Source: Phymorhynchus buccinoides (taxonomy: Eukaryota; Mollusca; Gastropoda; Neogastropoda; Raphitomidae). From it: a stretch of 64,000 nucleotides of DNA. Positions 11,823 to 22,059 of this stretch are shown piece after piece. Both the position numbers and the translations under genes were made by a program. Numbering within the stretch: the stretch's first letter is position 1; each line of letters opens with the position of its first letter. Location of the stretch: contig CM065706.1 of assembly GCA_017654935.2 (NCBI GenBank), forward strand, positions 15,982,559 through 16,046,558. The letters are read 5' to 3'. Under the pieces are notes generated by a model. It saw only the letters and a program-made list of their open reading frames with translations, searched no databases and was not told the DNA's origin.

Positions 11823-11984
11823 TACAGTGGAACCTCCCTTAATAGACCTCCCATTATAAGACCCCCTCCTGTATAAGACCTATTTCTCTGAGACATTGCC
11901 CTTCTATGTGAGTATTAAAATTACCTCCCTTAAGACCTCATTTTGGATGATTTTTGAAGGTCTTATAAGGGAGGTTCCACTGTA
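11823..11984. mobile_element. TA-flanked MITE (TACAGTGGAACCTCCC family)
   Basis: A 162-bp element with terminal inverted repeats TACAGTGGAACCTCCCTTA and its complement, and TA at each end. The interior carries 'tctgagacattgccctt' and 'cattttggatgattttt'. Relatives lie at 13917-14067 (one end only), 27578-28197 (expanded) and 60712-60890 (full). Confidence 0.8.
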
Positions 11985-12392
11985 TCTGATGTGAGAAACA
12001 AAGAAGACCCTTATCTAGTCATGCTTTTATCTTCTCTGTCACCGATTATTGAGTGGTATAAATTAATTCTGTGATAAAAGATAACATTCATTTTCCCAGT
12101 TGACAGTCCGGGCTAATAATATTGATTTGAAAAAAAATCCACAGCTCAGCTTGGGCAGGAGAATTATTAACGCACTTTATCATTTCAGTTTGTTGACATT
12201 GATGAATGCCCTCACATTGGCAGAGGTTCAATGTGTTATTAATGTTACTGCGTGCTTGTCTTACTGTAGTGTTACTAGTGTTAGGCACTTGTGTGTAGTG
12301 TACCATGTGGGAAGCAGACTAAAGGTAACAGAAAACTTTCCCATTGTTTTGACCTTTCCTCTGTGAATGAAGGAAAGCAACAGGTGGCTCTT

Positions 12393-12618
12393 GTCGCATG
12401 AAAAAAGGTAGCTCGTAAAAATAAGTAGCTCGCTACCTATGACAGTGTGTATTTGCGACATTGAGCATGAACCACAAATTTCACTTTTTTTCTAGGGATA
12501 GGGTTAGGGTTAGGTAAATGGTTAAAGTACAGAAAAGGTGAAATTTGTGGTTGTCGCAAATACAGACTCTCATAGTAGCGAGCTACTTATTTTTACGAGC
12601 TACCTTTTTTCATGCGAC
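12393..12618. mobile_element. Telomere-motif palindrome, type 1
   Basis: The outer arms 'gtcgcatgaaaaaaggtagc' and the complement at 12599-12618 are followed inward by 'taaaaataagtagctcgctac' type sequence and 'acaaatttcactttttt'. The centre holds 'tagggttagggttagg'. Nearly the whole 226 bp is one inverted repeat. Copies with the same core lie at 33186-33426 and, in rearranged form, at 39300-41198. There is no coding sequence. Confidence 0.75.
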
Positions 12619-13009
12619 AGCTCTCAGTTGCTTGAGGACAATTATGTGTTGCACTATTGAATTTGTATTAGCCCTTGGAGTTGGAGAGAGACTTAACATA
12701 AACAGCCTGTGCTTTTACAAGATGTTATGAAACTGTTCTTCTTCTTCTTTGACCGCTCAGACAGTTTCTTGTCAATTATGAGTGCAGATGCATCATGCTG
12801 CTGTTATGAGCCTAACTATGAAATAGCTAGGCCCAGCAAGTCAGACTTCAGCTGGGAAACTGATTCTGTTACTTGGTTTGTTGGCTCTAACGCTGTAACA
12901 TTTCACGAATAGCAATATGCAGTAACTTTTGAACACTTTGTTTTACATTAACATGAACTACATAATAAAATTGTGAGGTTTTCTTTCCCCCTGCATTTTA
13001 TAGGAAAAC

Positions 13010-13100
13010 TGTTATGGGTAAGGTATGTACGCATGTGTCTGGTTTTCAGTTTTCACTGGTCGCCCCGCTGCCTTCATCCGACATATCCCATTTCATAGGA
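13010..13100 (+). repeat. 'CAGGCCATAATGGG' repeat, short fragment
   Basis: 'gttatgggtaaggtatgtac', 'gttttcagttttcactggtc' and 'ttcatagga' match the left half of the repeat at 43185-43320. It ends shortly before the ZNF706-like coding exon, so it may lie in the promoter or 5' UTR intron of that gene. Confidence 0.6.
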
Positions 13101-13171
13101 GGACTATGATGATGATAATATTGATGATGATGATGATAACGATGACTATGCAGGGTGAGGAAGGAAGCAGC

Positions 13172-13309
13172 ATGGCCCGTGGACAGCAGAAGATCCAGTC
13201 GCAGGCGAAGGCCCAGAAGAAGCAGGATGGCAAAGGCAAGGGACACAACCTCCATGAGCAGAAGAAGGCCGCTGCCAAGGCCCTAATCCACAGCTGCCCT
13301 GTCTGCAAG
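13172..13309 (+). CDS. ZNF706: ZNF706-like exon 1 (codons 1-46)
   Basis: This exon encodes the basic N-terminus and the first two zinc ligands (CPVC). It ends in 'tgcaag|gtatca', phase 0. Confidence 0.93.
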
Positions 13310-14286
13310 GTATCAGCGGGACCTTGTACAAGACAGCTAGCAAACCTTGTACTTATAACTTAATCTTTTTGACAAAAGTTACGCACCACTTTTTTTCACA
13401 AGGAAACAAAATATTTACCAGCTCTATGTCATCAACCTGTCATAAAGTGAAAATCTATTGAATTTTCTGTAACAAATATTGAAATAATAGATTACTTTCT
13501 TTAAATATATTTTTGACTTTGGGTTGGTGCTGATCATCTTCTTCAAGGCACACACCCAACTTTTACACAGAATTCAGATTTTGTTGTTATGTTTCCTTTA
13601 CTATATTACTAGTCACATTGTTAGGCGCAGGGGTCTCAGTCTGGGAAATAAAAGGATCACCTTATACTAGTTATAGTCCCAAAAATATGGTAATTGGATT
13701 TAGTTTATTGCTTTTATAAAAAAAGAAAAAAAAAGGCTAAAGTTACCTCAGACGTTTAAAAAAAAAAACATCCAAAATTGTTAAATACAACTTAATAGAA
13801 AAAACAACTTTATAAAAAATCATACATTTTTTTCTTCACTTTATAACTTTACAAATTAGAAATGTCCCATAATATGATCTTTCTGATCGGGAGGACGTTA
13901 AACTTTAAATTTCGTCATCCAAAATGAGGTCTTAATATAAGGGAGGGGTCTCATAATGGAGGTAATTTTAATACTTACAAAGGGCAATATTTCACAGAAG
14001 TAGGTCTTATGTAGGAGGGACTGGGAGTCTTATAATGGGAGGTCCTATAAGGGAGGTTCCACTGTAGTTCTAAGCAGCTACCACTAAATTTACCTGAAGA
14101 ACACCAGACTGCTGTTTATTGCAGTATCACATTGTGTTTACAAATGAAGGAGTGTGATTGATGAATGCAGTCAGTGTGTGTGTGTTGGATCCTCAGGCCC
14201 AGATGCCGGACCCCAAGACGTTCAAGCAGCACTTTGAGAACAAGCACCCTAAGGACCCCCTGCCAGACTGCCTGAAGGAGGTCTGA
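13172..14286 (+). CDS. ZNF706: ZNF706-like small zinc-finger protein
   Basis: Two exons (13172-13309 and 14197-14286) join in frame to a 75-aa protein, about the 76 aa known for vertebrate ZNF706. The N-terminus 'MARGQQKIQSQAKAQKK' is the conserved basic 4F5/SERF-like stretch. A single C2H2 finger follows: C42-x2-C45 at the end of exon 1 and H58-x4-H63 in exon 2, with the conserved 'QMPDPKTFKQHF' between. The intron (13310-14196) has a GT donor and a 'cctcag' acceptor and contains part of a MITE. Vertebrate ZNF706 is a nuclear protein proposed to restrain pluripotency genes; the role here is inferred from similarity. The start codon is fixed by the conserved N-terminus. A stretch of GAT/ATG repeats lies directly upstream, and any 5' UTR exon is not identified. 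Polyadenylation signals follow at 14352 and 14452. Confidence 0.93.
13505..13690. repeat. 'ACTATAAGGCGCA' MITE remnant in the ZNF706 intron
   Basis: Fragments 'aaggcacacacccaac', 'acacagaattcagattttgtt', 'ggcgcaggggtctcagtctgg' and 'ttatagtcccaaaaatatggt' match the family seen at 16975-17165, 20570-21022 and 21370-21525. It is degraded and non-coding. Confidence 0.55.
13917..14067. mobile_element. TACAGTGGAACCTCCC MITE, right-hand part, in ZNF706 intron
   Basis: The interior ('atccaaaatgaggtctta', 'gggaggtaattttaa') and the right end 'gggaggttccactgta' are clear. The left inverted repeat is missing, so this is a truncated copy of the 60712-60890 type. Confidence 0.7.
14197..14286 (+). CDS. 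ZNF706: ZNF706-like exon 2 (codons 47-75 and stop)
   Basis: After the 'cctcag' acceptor the frame reads 'AQMPDPKTFKQHFENKHPKD' and ends at TGA 14284-14286. It supplies the two histidine ligands. Confidence 0.93.
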   Translation, partial: AQMPDPKTFKQHFENKHPKDPLPDCLKEV

Positions 14287-14317
14287 CCAGGTACGAACAC
14301 CCAGGCACGTCACCTTC

Positions 14318-14555
14318 TGAGTAGTGTCAGCAATTGTCGTAAGGATTGTGAAATAAAACTAAGGAAATATTGCAATGTGCACAACAGTGTCTGTTGTTTG
14401 TTCTGGCATTCTAATAGCATTGAGTAGTGTCAGCAGTTGTAAGGATTGTGAAATAAATCTAAGGAAATATTGCAATGTGCACAACAGTGTCTGTTGTTTG
14501 TTCTGGCATTCTAATAGCATTGAGTAGTGTCAGCAATTGTCGTAAGGATTGTGAG
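14318..14555 (+). repeat. 103/100-bp tandem repeat carrying polyadenylation signals
   Basis: Units start at 14318, 14421 and 14521 with 'tgagtagtgtcagca'. The first two each contain AATAAA (14352-14357 and 14452-14457); the third is cut short. The array starts 31 bp after the ZNF706-like stop codon, so the gene's poly(A) site has been duplicated. Confidence 0.85.
14352..14357 (+). terminator. Polyadenylation signal AATAAA (ZNF706-like)
   Basis: This is a canonical hexamer 65 nt after the stop codon, followed by a TGT-rich stretch ('cagtgtctgttgtttg') that suits a downstream element. It is repeated at 14452. Confidence 0.6.
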
Positions 14556-14559
14556 AGGG

Positions 14560-15327
14560 GGGAGGGTTTTTTTATATTTGGGATTTGAATCCTCCTTCTT
14601 TCTTTGAACAACCACCATCATCTTTTTTATGGTATCAATGTTCATGCTCGACGATTTGTCTTTCTTAGTATTTGTCTAGTAACACCTGTAATTTGTTGGG
14701 TGGAGAGGAGAACAAGTGCCATTTCCCTTCTATTTAAAAAAATATATATTTCAATGGACAGTTATATTTTGGCCTTGAAAATCTTGACAAGAAAAAAGCA
14801 CTCACAAAACTACTAGAACCAAGTAAACAGCTGTGCCAAATTTTTGTCTTAAAGTTATTAAAACAAGACTGTCAATCATGTATCTTGAATATCATTATTA
14901 TTTTGTTGTTCACTGTTAGCCATAAATGTGTGTTATGTATGTTTATTTGTGCATCTTGCTAGTAATAAGAAGTGTATCGCTATGCATCTTAACATTCAAG
15001 TCAAATCTGTGACATGTTTATTTGGAACAGGGGAGGCCCCTAGGGTGTGGCAGGATGGAGCCCCCGCCATGGTGAAGAGTGCATCTCCTCTGTCAGCTGT
15101 GCGTTCTGTCAGCTATTCCCTCATCGGTTGTGGAGTGATCGTCGTTATCGTCATCATCATCATCATCAGATTCATCATCATCACCCATGCGCCCTCTTCT
15201 GGCTCCAAATACATTCAAAGCTGTCAGATCGTCTGTGTTTTCTGTGACTCATCGTCTTTGTCATTGTCGTTGTCTTCATCGTCATCTTCTCGGTTTTGGT
15301 CCAATGAGGGTCCAAGCTGTTGGATAG
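14560..15327. other. Non-genic stretch 3' of ZNF706
   Basis: I see AT-rich sequence, a short poly-T and a CATCAT tract at about 15150-15185. A long open frame (14928-15632) crosses it but has low-complexity composition with I-, S- and V-rich runs, so I do not call it a gene. Confidence 0.4.
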
Positions 15328-15541
15328 TGCGTGGCATTTCTCGTGACTTGTCCTCGTCGTCGTTTATATGCAGCGGGAGTGAACACAGTGCGTGTGTTTC
15401 TCGTGACTTGTCATTGACGTCATTTATATGCAGTGGGAGTGAACACAGTGTGTGTGTTTCTCGGGACTTGTCTTTGTTGTCGTTGTCGTCGTTTATAATA
15501 TGCAGTGGGAGTGAACGCAGTGTGCGTGTTTCTCGGGACTC
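15328..15541 (+). repeat. 60-72-bp minisatellite
   Basis: Just over three units of 'gtgtttctcgtgacttgtc' ... 'tttatatgcagtgggagtga' follow each other, at about 15328, 15390, 15450 and (partial) 15522. The lengths stay multiples of three, which keeps a fortuitous frame open. Confidence 0.75.
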
Positions 15542-15859
15542 TTGTCAGGTGTTGCTACCATGGTTCGTTTTAGGAGCAGCTGCAAGACTTGTGCACATAA
15601 TCTCATTTGGCATTCGATTAAAGAATTTGTGAACACTTTTGTTGCTCTGCGTGCTTTTGTAGTTGAGAGATGTTCAGTGTGGCAGGTAATATGGCTATCT
15701 TTAATTTGAAAAGTGCTGCTCTTTTCAGTTGTTTCTTTTTCTAGTGCTGTAGTTTTATGTGTAAACTCGTTTTAATGGGTGAAGAAAGTTTGAATAAGAA
15801 ATCCATTTCATAACTTTGGTATTAGTAAATTAAAAACATAAAAATGGAGATAAAAATAA

Positions 15860-16262
15860 AACAGAAATTTGATATTTTAAGGTGTTGTTTTTTTTTTAAC
15901 TCAAAAAGCGACCTACTGATGTAGAGCTTTCTCATGCACCTTTATCATTTTTTAAAGTTTCAAATCAATACAACAGAGCCCAGACTATCTCTTCTGTGTC
16001 ACATTTCTGCAAGTGATGTACATTGGATTCCAAATGACATTACAAAACTAGCACAGATGTTTCAATTCTATTTACTGTGTATTTATTAAGAATCTTAGTT
16101 TCAGCTTGTTAAAGAAAAGTTAGTTTATGCAAACATTCCAATATGTCTGATTTTGTCAAGCACCATCACATTTTCAATTTTGGAGGGACAAGGGGAATTC
16201 TGATAGCATGATTGAAATCTTTCAAGTTATACACTTTTTTGTGTTTTACATATTTGGTATTT
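15860..16262. other. AT-rich stretch without recognised features
   Basis: I see no exon, known repeat or tandem structure here apart from short homopolymer runs. Confidence 0.35.
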
Positions 16263-16370
16263 CGTGGTATTGCAGTCAAGTCAAGTCAAGTCAAAATGAT
16301 CTTTATTGAGGATAAAAGGAATAAGCTTAAAAGCTTTTTTACATCCTGTCCTCAAGAAACAAAATAACAA
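16263..16370 (-). repeat. LINE 3' end with (TCAAG)n tail
   Basis: A 'gtcaagtcaagtcaagtcaa' tail is followed by 'atgatctttattgaggat'. The same layout (short TCAA-type repeat, then a TTTATT motif) marks LINE 3' ends at 7236 and 30479. Only the tail region is recognisable here. Confidence 0.5.
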
Positions 16371-16515
16371 CAAAGAATGAAGGCAAATCAGTGTACATGA
16401 AAACATACAATTCTTAATTAGATAAAATATACATATAAAGCCATTTATATAAAATCAAAAATAATACAATTAATAAATATTTACATGCAATTAGAGAAGA
16501 ACAAAAAGAAGGAGA

Positions 16516-16562
16516 AGGAGGTGAAGAAGAACAAGAAGGAGGAGGGGGGAGGGGGAGGGGGG
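16516..16562 (+). repeat. Purine-rich (GGA)n tract
   Basis: An almost uninterrupted GGA/GGGGGA/GAA purine run. Confidence 0.7.
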
Positions 16563-16974
16563 CAAACAATGAGGAGAGCTAAAGTTAAAAAATAAAAAAA
16601 TAAAAAAGCATGAATGGGAGATTGACAAGCAAATAAGCAAAGAAAAAACCCCACATCGCATGATTCAAGTAACATCAATACCGAAGTGTTATGACAGCAG
16701 TAGCTCCAGGATCTACCCACTATCTGTATAAATAAAAATGTCCCATTTGTACCTGTGCCAGTTTGGAGGACGTTACGTGCAACACATTTTTTTCTTTCAA
16801 GTTATAAATTGAAGGCTTAAGTGAATTCGTTCATTAACATTGCAATCTGAAAACTATTTTTTTTAACTGCAATTTTTCAGTTGCACCTTGGTGTGGCAGA
16901 GGAGAGTCCTTCGATCAAAAATAATAATTGGAAAGCATCAACAGGAATTGATAATTTGTTAAGTGAGGGTTTTA

Positions 16975-17165
16975 CATATACCATATCTTTGTACTAGTAT
17001 AACTTGCAAGGTGCACCTTATTCAAAGGCACCCCCCAAAATGTTTACATATAATTTAAGATTTTGTTATAGTTTCTTACTGTATTGTTATCTGTATTATA
17101 AGGCGCAAGGGTCTCAGTCTGGGAGAAATGTATTGCCTTATAGTCCATAAAATACAGTAAATTTT
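16975..17165. mobile_element. 'ACTATAAGGCGCACC'-type MITE copy
   Basis: The left part 'catatctttgtactagtata' and the right part 'gccttatagtccataaaata' are imperfect inverted ends, with 'ggcgcaagggtctcagtctgg' inside. The family is shared with 13505, 20570 and 21370. Confidence 0.55.
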
Positions 17166-17338
17166 ACATGATGTCTAACATTTTAAGCAACCCCAGGAAA
17201 GACAGGTAATATACTATTAACATTTTCCTGAACACTTTTGCTAGCTCCACCAAAGAAGATACAAAAAGTGAAAGAACACCCACACATTCTCTAAGGCTTG
17301 CCCCATGGCCCAGTGTAGCAGATGTGCTTTTTGAATAT

Positions 17339-17747
17339 GTCAAAAATGTTGGTAAAGGTAAAGATGTGCCACCCCCCCCCCCCCCCTGCATTTCTCGGTT
17401 AATTGTATTTTTCCGTTTTTGCCTTACCATACACAAAGCTGTATTTTAGGAACATCTTTAGCTAATAACCTTTTTGGAATACTAACCCTATCCCTAACCC
17501 TAACCTTACCCCCCACTATGTACTGCAGTACACCGCGATTTGTCACAGTTGTGGTTCGTTGCGTTTTTCCGTCTTAGAGGGTGGGGGGTAGGGTTAGGGA
17601 TAGGGTTAGTATTCCAAAAAGGTTATTGGCTAAAAATGTTCCTAAAATACAGCTTTATGTATGGTAAAAAAGGCAAAAACGGAAAAATACAATTAACCGA
17701 GAAATGCAGGGGGGGTGGCACATCTTGACCTTTACCAAAATGTTGAC
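17339..17747. mobile_element. Telomere-motif palindrome, type 2
   Basis: This is a near-perfect inverted repeat of about 400 bp. The left arm runs 'ggtaaaggtaaagatgtgcc', poly-C, 'ctgcatttctcggttaatt', 'aatactaaccctatcccta' and the right arm is its complement. The (CCCTAA)n/(TTAGGG)n tracts flank the centre. The core includes 'gtactgcagtac' and 'gcgatttgtcacagttgtgg'. A second copy with the same core lies at 62592-62993 inside ADRM1. No protein is encoded. Confidence 0.8.
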
Positions 17748-17834
17748 TGCTACAAAAGGATCATAATTATACAAACACAGCTGTTGTATTTACATCTGTG
17801 TTGTTACATCAGTTACATCTGTATTGTTAAAAGT

Positions 17835-17965
17835 TTGGGACTTTCTTGGTGTTGCACTGCCTCCGGCCATTGCCTCCAGGATCGTTCCCACCATCTTTAT
17901 ATCTACTAATGTCCCATTTGTGTCTGTTCAAGACCGGAGGACATTAAGCAGAATTTCATTCACAA
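17835..17965 (-). repeat. 'GCCTCCGGCCATTGCCTCCA' repeat copy
   Basis: This is an inverted copy of the family at 3530, 35010, 36372 and 36640. It shows 'gggactttcttggtgttgc', 'tcgttcccaccatctttat' and 'aatgtcccatttgtgtctg'. Confidence 0.65.
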
Positions 17966-18569
17966 ACACAGCTGTTGCTATTTATTGATCTCCCTGAAGG
18001 ACTTTTTGTTTGTGGCTCAAGCCACAAACCTATAACTCACTTTGTCGGTCGGTCGGTCCAAAATTGTCGCACATATTGACAAAATTGTCGCACTTCAAAT
18101 CGAGGCTGCACTTCAAATTGACGCTGCTCTTTAAAATGATGTATTTTAAAGCGTACAAAATAAGAAACATACGTAATACAGACACTACAACAGACACGAC
18201 GAGTATGCGGTGCTTCTTTCGATGAGTATAAATAGTTTTAAATGTTTTCCAAAAGATATAAAAAGTTACGAAATGGTGCAGAGATAACATTCTGGTTTAC
18301 AGATTAAAATTATTGAAAAGCCAGGGGAGGTGACTCATGATTGGAGTGGTAAAAATAGACCGCGTGCAACAAACTATTGCGAATTCGCGCTTGATTACAT
18401 ATAAATTATGTTAAAAAAGGCCGTTTTTACTATTTGTTTGTTTTACCGTGATTCAGTATCGCACTTCACAATATAATATTCTCATTCAATTCATTGTAAG
18501 GTCCACAGTTAATTCCATTACAGATTTTTGTTTTCGGATTACTTTGATGATGGTCCTTGTTCTTTGCGT

Positions 18570-18850
18570 TCCCAGGCCATAATGGGCGTACATGTGTCCG
18601 GTTTTCAGTTTTCGCTGGTCTCCCCGTTGCGTACAGTCGACACATTCCGATTTCGGAGGAGCTCAAAGGAGAAAAATTATTTGGAAGATTTTTTTGAATG
18701 GAGAATGGGCCTATAAGTCAGAAAGATAGTAGATGATAGAAAGCAAAGGGAAAAGGCAGAGTCAAAGAGAGTGGCAGATTAGAGGAAGTTACAAACACAG
18801 AAGGTGGGGAAACTATTTTTACGAAAGACCCCCCAGTATCCCCATGGGGA
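18570..18850 (+). repeat. 'CAGGCCATAATGGG' interspersed repeat, full copy
   Basis: The blocks are 'gttcccaggccataatgggc', 'cagttttcgctggtctcccc', 'tttcggaggagctcaaagg', 'gaaagcaaagggaaaaggca' and 'agtatccccatgggg'. It is collinear with 43185-43505. Confidence 0.75.
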
Positions 18851-18984
18851 AATTATGGTCCAAGCTGATCAGAATTCCTCTTCCTTGCTACCCCCTACCA
18901 CAACAAAATGCCCCCCCCCAAAAAAAAAAAAAGCGATATTTTATATACTTTTAAAAAGTTTATCGCCCTTGAGCGTTGCAAAGA

Positions 18985-19675
18985 AACAGAAAATTGCCAC
19001 TGAAAATTCTCTGCCCCTGATCATCACTAGCAGCCACGCTCAATCCAGTACAGTGGAATCCGTTTAATTGGCCATCAGGTAATCGTCCAAAGCTGCTTAA
19101 TTGGCCAATTTCCTCTGGAACGGAATTTTTTCTTCTTAAGCATGTGTTATTTTGTTCGTTTTTACGGCCAAAGCTGAAATCTTCAATTTCGCTTTATTGG
19201 CCACTTTTTCTCTCTAATTTTTCCTCTTTACCCCTTTTTGAGAGGGAGAACAACAGAGGCAGACAAACTGACAACACGCTTTTGACGTTTACATGGTTGA
19301 GTGTGAAGTTGGAAGGTGAGCTGTTGTCAATTGAAAGACCCTACATGGCGTTAAAATCACTCAAGAAAACAAAATCATTGTCTTTTACTCGTGCTTCTGT
19401 CAAGTTGTAGGATTAATAAACACACACACACACACACATCACAAAAAGGAAAGAATTTGAACTGCAACATTTAATTTTGACGTCATTGCTTTTGACTTGC
19501 ATAATTGCGTCATACAGTATCTCGATGTTCGTTTTATCGGCCGATTCACTTTATTGGCCATATTTTCCCTGGTCCCCAAAGTGGCCGATTAAGCGGATTC
19601 CACTGTATATCAAATTATTACCCTTGGGTGTCACCAAGAAGTAGTGTAAAGCCCCATTTGCTGCCAGTGAAAGGG
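18985..19675 (+). repeat. Repeat split by a MITE (uninterrupted copy at 46560-46690)
   Basis: 'actgaaaattctctgcccct' on the left and 'aagtagtgtaaagcccca' on the right are contiguous within about 130 bp at 46560-46690. Here they are separated by the TA-flanked element at 19049-19607. Confidence 0.6.
19049..19607. mobile_element. TA-flanked element with TACAGTGGAATCCG ends
   Basis: The left end 'tacagtggaatccgtttaat' and right end 'attaagcggattccactgta' are inverted repeats of about 25 bp, and both are preceded or followed by TA. Sub-terminal 'ttaattggcc' motifs repeat on both sides. It is 559 bp long with no transposase frame, so it is a non-autonomous Tc1/mariner- or pogo-like element. Confidence 0.8.
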
Positions 19676-19984
19676 TTTATTGTTAGAAATCAAAATAAAA
19701 CTGGTCATGTGCTGTGGGGTACATTTGGACAAGAGTGGGAACGATGTTTCTGAAAAAAGGGGAAGTGGGCTAATTAAGGTTTTAAAAAACACACAAAATA
19801 ACTGATAAATATTATTAAAAGCTTTCAATGTTTACCAGCCGTGAAGCGAAGCTGGTAATGTTTCCAGTGATGTTTGTATGTTGGCTACTGGCTGGCAGAC
19901 TAAGTATGTTAACACGATACATTTGGAACGAAGGGACCTAGGATGCTCAAATGCGCATAGGTAGTTTAAGTTAGGATATCTTGG

Positions 19985-20185
19985 CCCGGTAAACAAATGA
20001 TGGTCAAAGGTTAAGGTCACTTGAGCAGAAAATGCATGGCAGTAGCATTTGAACGGTGTGACCTAGGAGGCTCAAAGTTTGCATGCAGATAGGTTGTTAG
20101 GATATGTAGGCCAAGTATATGAAGGTCATTAGTCAAATGCAAAGTCACTGGAGCCAAAAATGCTGCAGCGCAGCTGGTGATCTAC
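19985..20185. repeat. 'CAAGGTCA'-related repeat fragment
   Basis: Contains 'atgatggtcaaaggttaagg', 'gtgacctaggaggctcaa' and a second 'gaaggtcattagtcaaatg' block. These resemble the mollusc-type 'gaccta... caaggtcac' repeats but are divergent. Confidence 0.4.
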
Positions 20186-20569
20186 CGTTTTCACGCTCTA
20201 GTTCCACTTTTGATCCAGGGTGACCTTTCTCACAATAGTTAATTTGAGCAAATTATCAAGGCGCCAGTGAAAATAATCTAAATGCATTTAAGTGATGATG
20301 GTATTTAAAAAGACGAGGCTATTTCATAGAAGTTGTCTTTTTCCAACATGAGATTTATTCACTAGCAAAAGAAACGGAAACATACACACACTTACGCATG
20401 AAAGCCTAACAATCACACACACACACACCAAGCACAAAAGCTTTGATAGTTTGAATAGTTTATTCATGTGAAACTATAAAAATGAATAACACTGAAGAAA
20501 TGATATGAAGCCGGTGCTTGTTTTCTTTTGGAAAGTGTTCCCTTCCATATTTTTTGTTTTAATGTAATT

Positions 20570-21022
20570 TCCATACCATATTGTTTGGACTATAAGGAAC
20601 ACCTTATTTTAAGTCGCACCCCCAGATTCTACACAAAATTCATGTTCATTATACTTTTAAAAAAAGAAGTGTTAGTCATAATAATAATAGTACATTTATA
20701 TAGCGCTTTACCTCAAATGAGCCCAAAGCGCTTTACAATCGAATATTCATCAAGGAGACAACAAAAATAGTGTTTAAGAATGACACAAAGCAGCAACAAC
20801 GCATATACAAAGAAACTCACACATTTATCGACACCGACTCATTCATCTTTCATTCAGTAAGCCATAACAGAGTTGCACGGACTGACCACATACACCAACA
20901 CACATACACAAACGTTAGAGGATACACATACAAGTACACTCACACACAACGTACGCACACAGGCAGACACACATGACAGTCTTGGGAAAAAGTTTTGTCT
21001 TATAGTCCGCAAAATATGGTAT
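20570..21022. mobile_element. 'ACCATATTGTTTGGACTATAA' MITE, interrupted
   Basis: The left end 'ccatattgtttggactataa' and right end 'ttatagtccgcaaaatatgg' are inverted repeats. Between them lie a retroelement-tail repeat (about 20680-20770) and a CA-rich stretch, so a small MITE of the 21370 type has been split by an insertion. Confidence 0.65.
20680..20770 (+). repeat. Retroelement 3' tail-like repeat ('atatagcgctttacctc')
   Basis: The string 'tacatttatatagcgcttta' followed by 'caaagcgctttacaatcga' matches a motif I recognise from the 3' ends of widespread animal non-LTR or SINE elements. The class assignment is from memory only. Confidence 0.5.
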
Positions 21023-21369
21023 TTTGTTCTGTGTGTGCATGGACTCTTTCATAACATTTATATTTCCATACAGTTTGTGGCAGTTTCCTGCACACACACA
21101 CACACGGTTTCTGTGTAAATGGATGGAAATTAACGTTAAATAAGAAAACGATAAAGGTTTAAGTGCTCAAGCTGCAGTAACAAAGGCAAGACTGAAAAAA
21201 CGGAGAGAACTGGAGGAGGGGGTGTTAATCCACATCTTTGCCCGGTTTCTTTCAGAATAATCTTTCTATCAGCAGTCCCGAAGGACAACATTAACAGTAT
21301 TATGTTAAAAGACACACGAATGGAGAGATTGCAGTGCAGTGATGCTAATTTGCTGTAATGATTTTTCAG

Positions 21370-21525
21370 AGGAATACCATATTTTTCGTACTTTAAGGCA
21401 AATTACAAAATTCAGATTTTGTTATTATATTTTCTTACCATTTTAATAGTCACAATTTAAGGTTCAGGGTCCAAGTCTGGGGGAAAAGTATCGCCTAAAA
21501 GTAAAAAAACAATATGATATTCTTC
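21370..21525. mobile_element. 'ACTATAAGGC'-type MITE copy
   Basis: Begins 'ataccatatttttcgtactt' and ends near 'gcctaaaagtaaaaaaac', with 'ttcagattttgttattat' and 'aggttcagggtccaagtctg' inside. It is compact and uninterrupted. Confidence 0.6.
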
Positions 21526-21814
21526 TGATCCAGCTTATGCCAGACACTATTGAATAAAATTAAATTATTAAAAACACAATGGATTTTCCACTGGACAGTG
21601 CACAATGAAATATTCTACACGATAACTTCATAAACAAAGAAAAACCTGGCAAGCCATAAAAAATACTCTCATTTCTACTTGACAGTGAAAGCGAGACAGA
21701 AGGTGAACTGAACTACTGGTCTGGTCCATTACAATATTGACACAAAGAAATGGAACACTTTAAGCACACACTTGGCACATGTACACACACTGAACTAGCC
21801 TGGTGAACTCTCAT

Positions 21815-22005
21815 CCCTCGTAGGCATACCAGGGGGGTCTTTCGTACAAATAGTTCCCCCACCTTCTGGAAGTTCTGTGCCTGTAATTTCCTCTATCACT
21901 CTCTTTGACTGTACCTTTTCCCTTTGCTTACTGCCATCTGCATGTACTCTCTTTCTGGTCCATTCTTCTGCCTTTGTCCTAGAAACTCTTACAAAGATTT
22001 CGTCT
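21815..22005 (-). repeat. 'CCCACCTTCTGGAAGTTC' repeat, inverted copy
   Basis: This is the reverse complement of the right-hand part of the 43185-43505 family ('ttccctttgcttactgcc', 'gactgtaccttttccctttg'). It continues into a second conserved block also found at 44250-44345 ('agacagacatgctgggccta'). Confidence 0.65.
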
Positions 22006-22059
22006 TCCTGAAGACGGACATGCTGGGCCTAACTATTTCTTAGGCGCATAAGGATTCAA

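Noticed and set aside
12480..12520. A true chromosome end at the TTAGGG tract.
   Set aside because: Only a few units are present, they are symmetric within palindromes, and ordinary sequence continues on both sides.
14928..15632. A 234-codon open frame downstream of ZNF706.
   Set aside because: It is I-, V- and S-rich low-complexity sequence driven by CATCAT runs and a minisatellite whose length is a multiple of three. There is no domain and no splice context.
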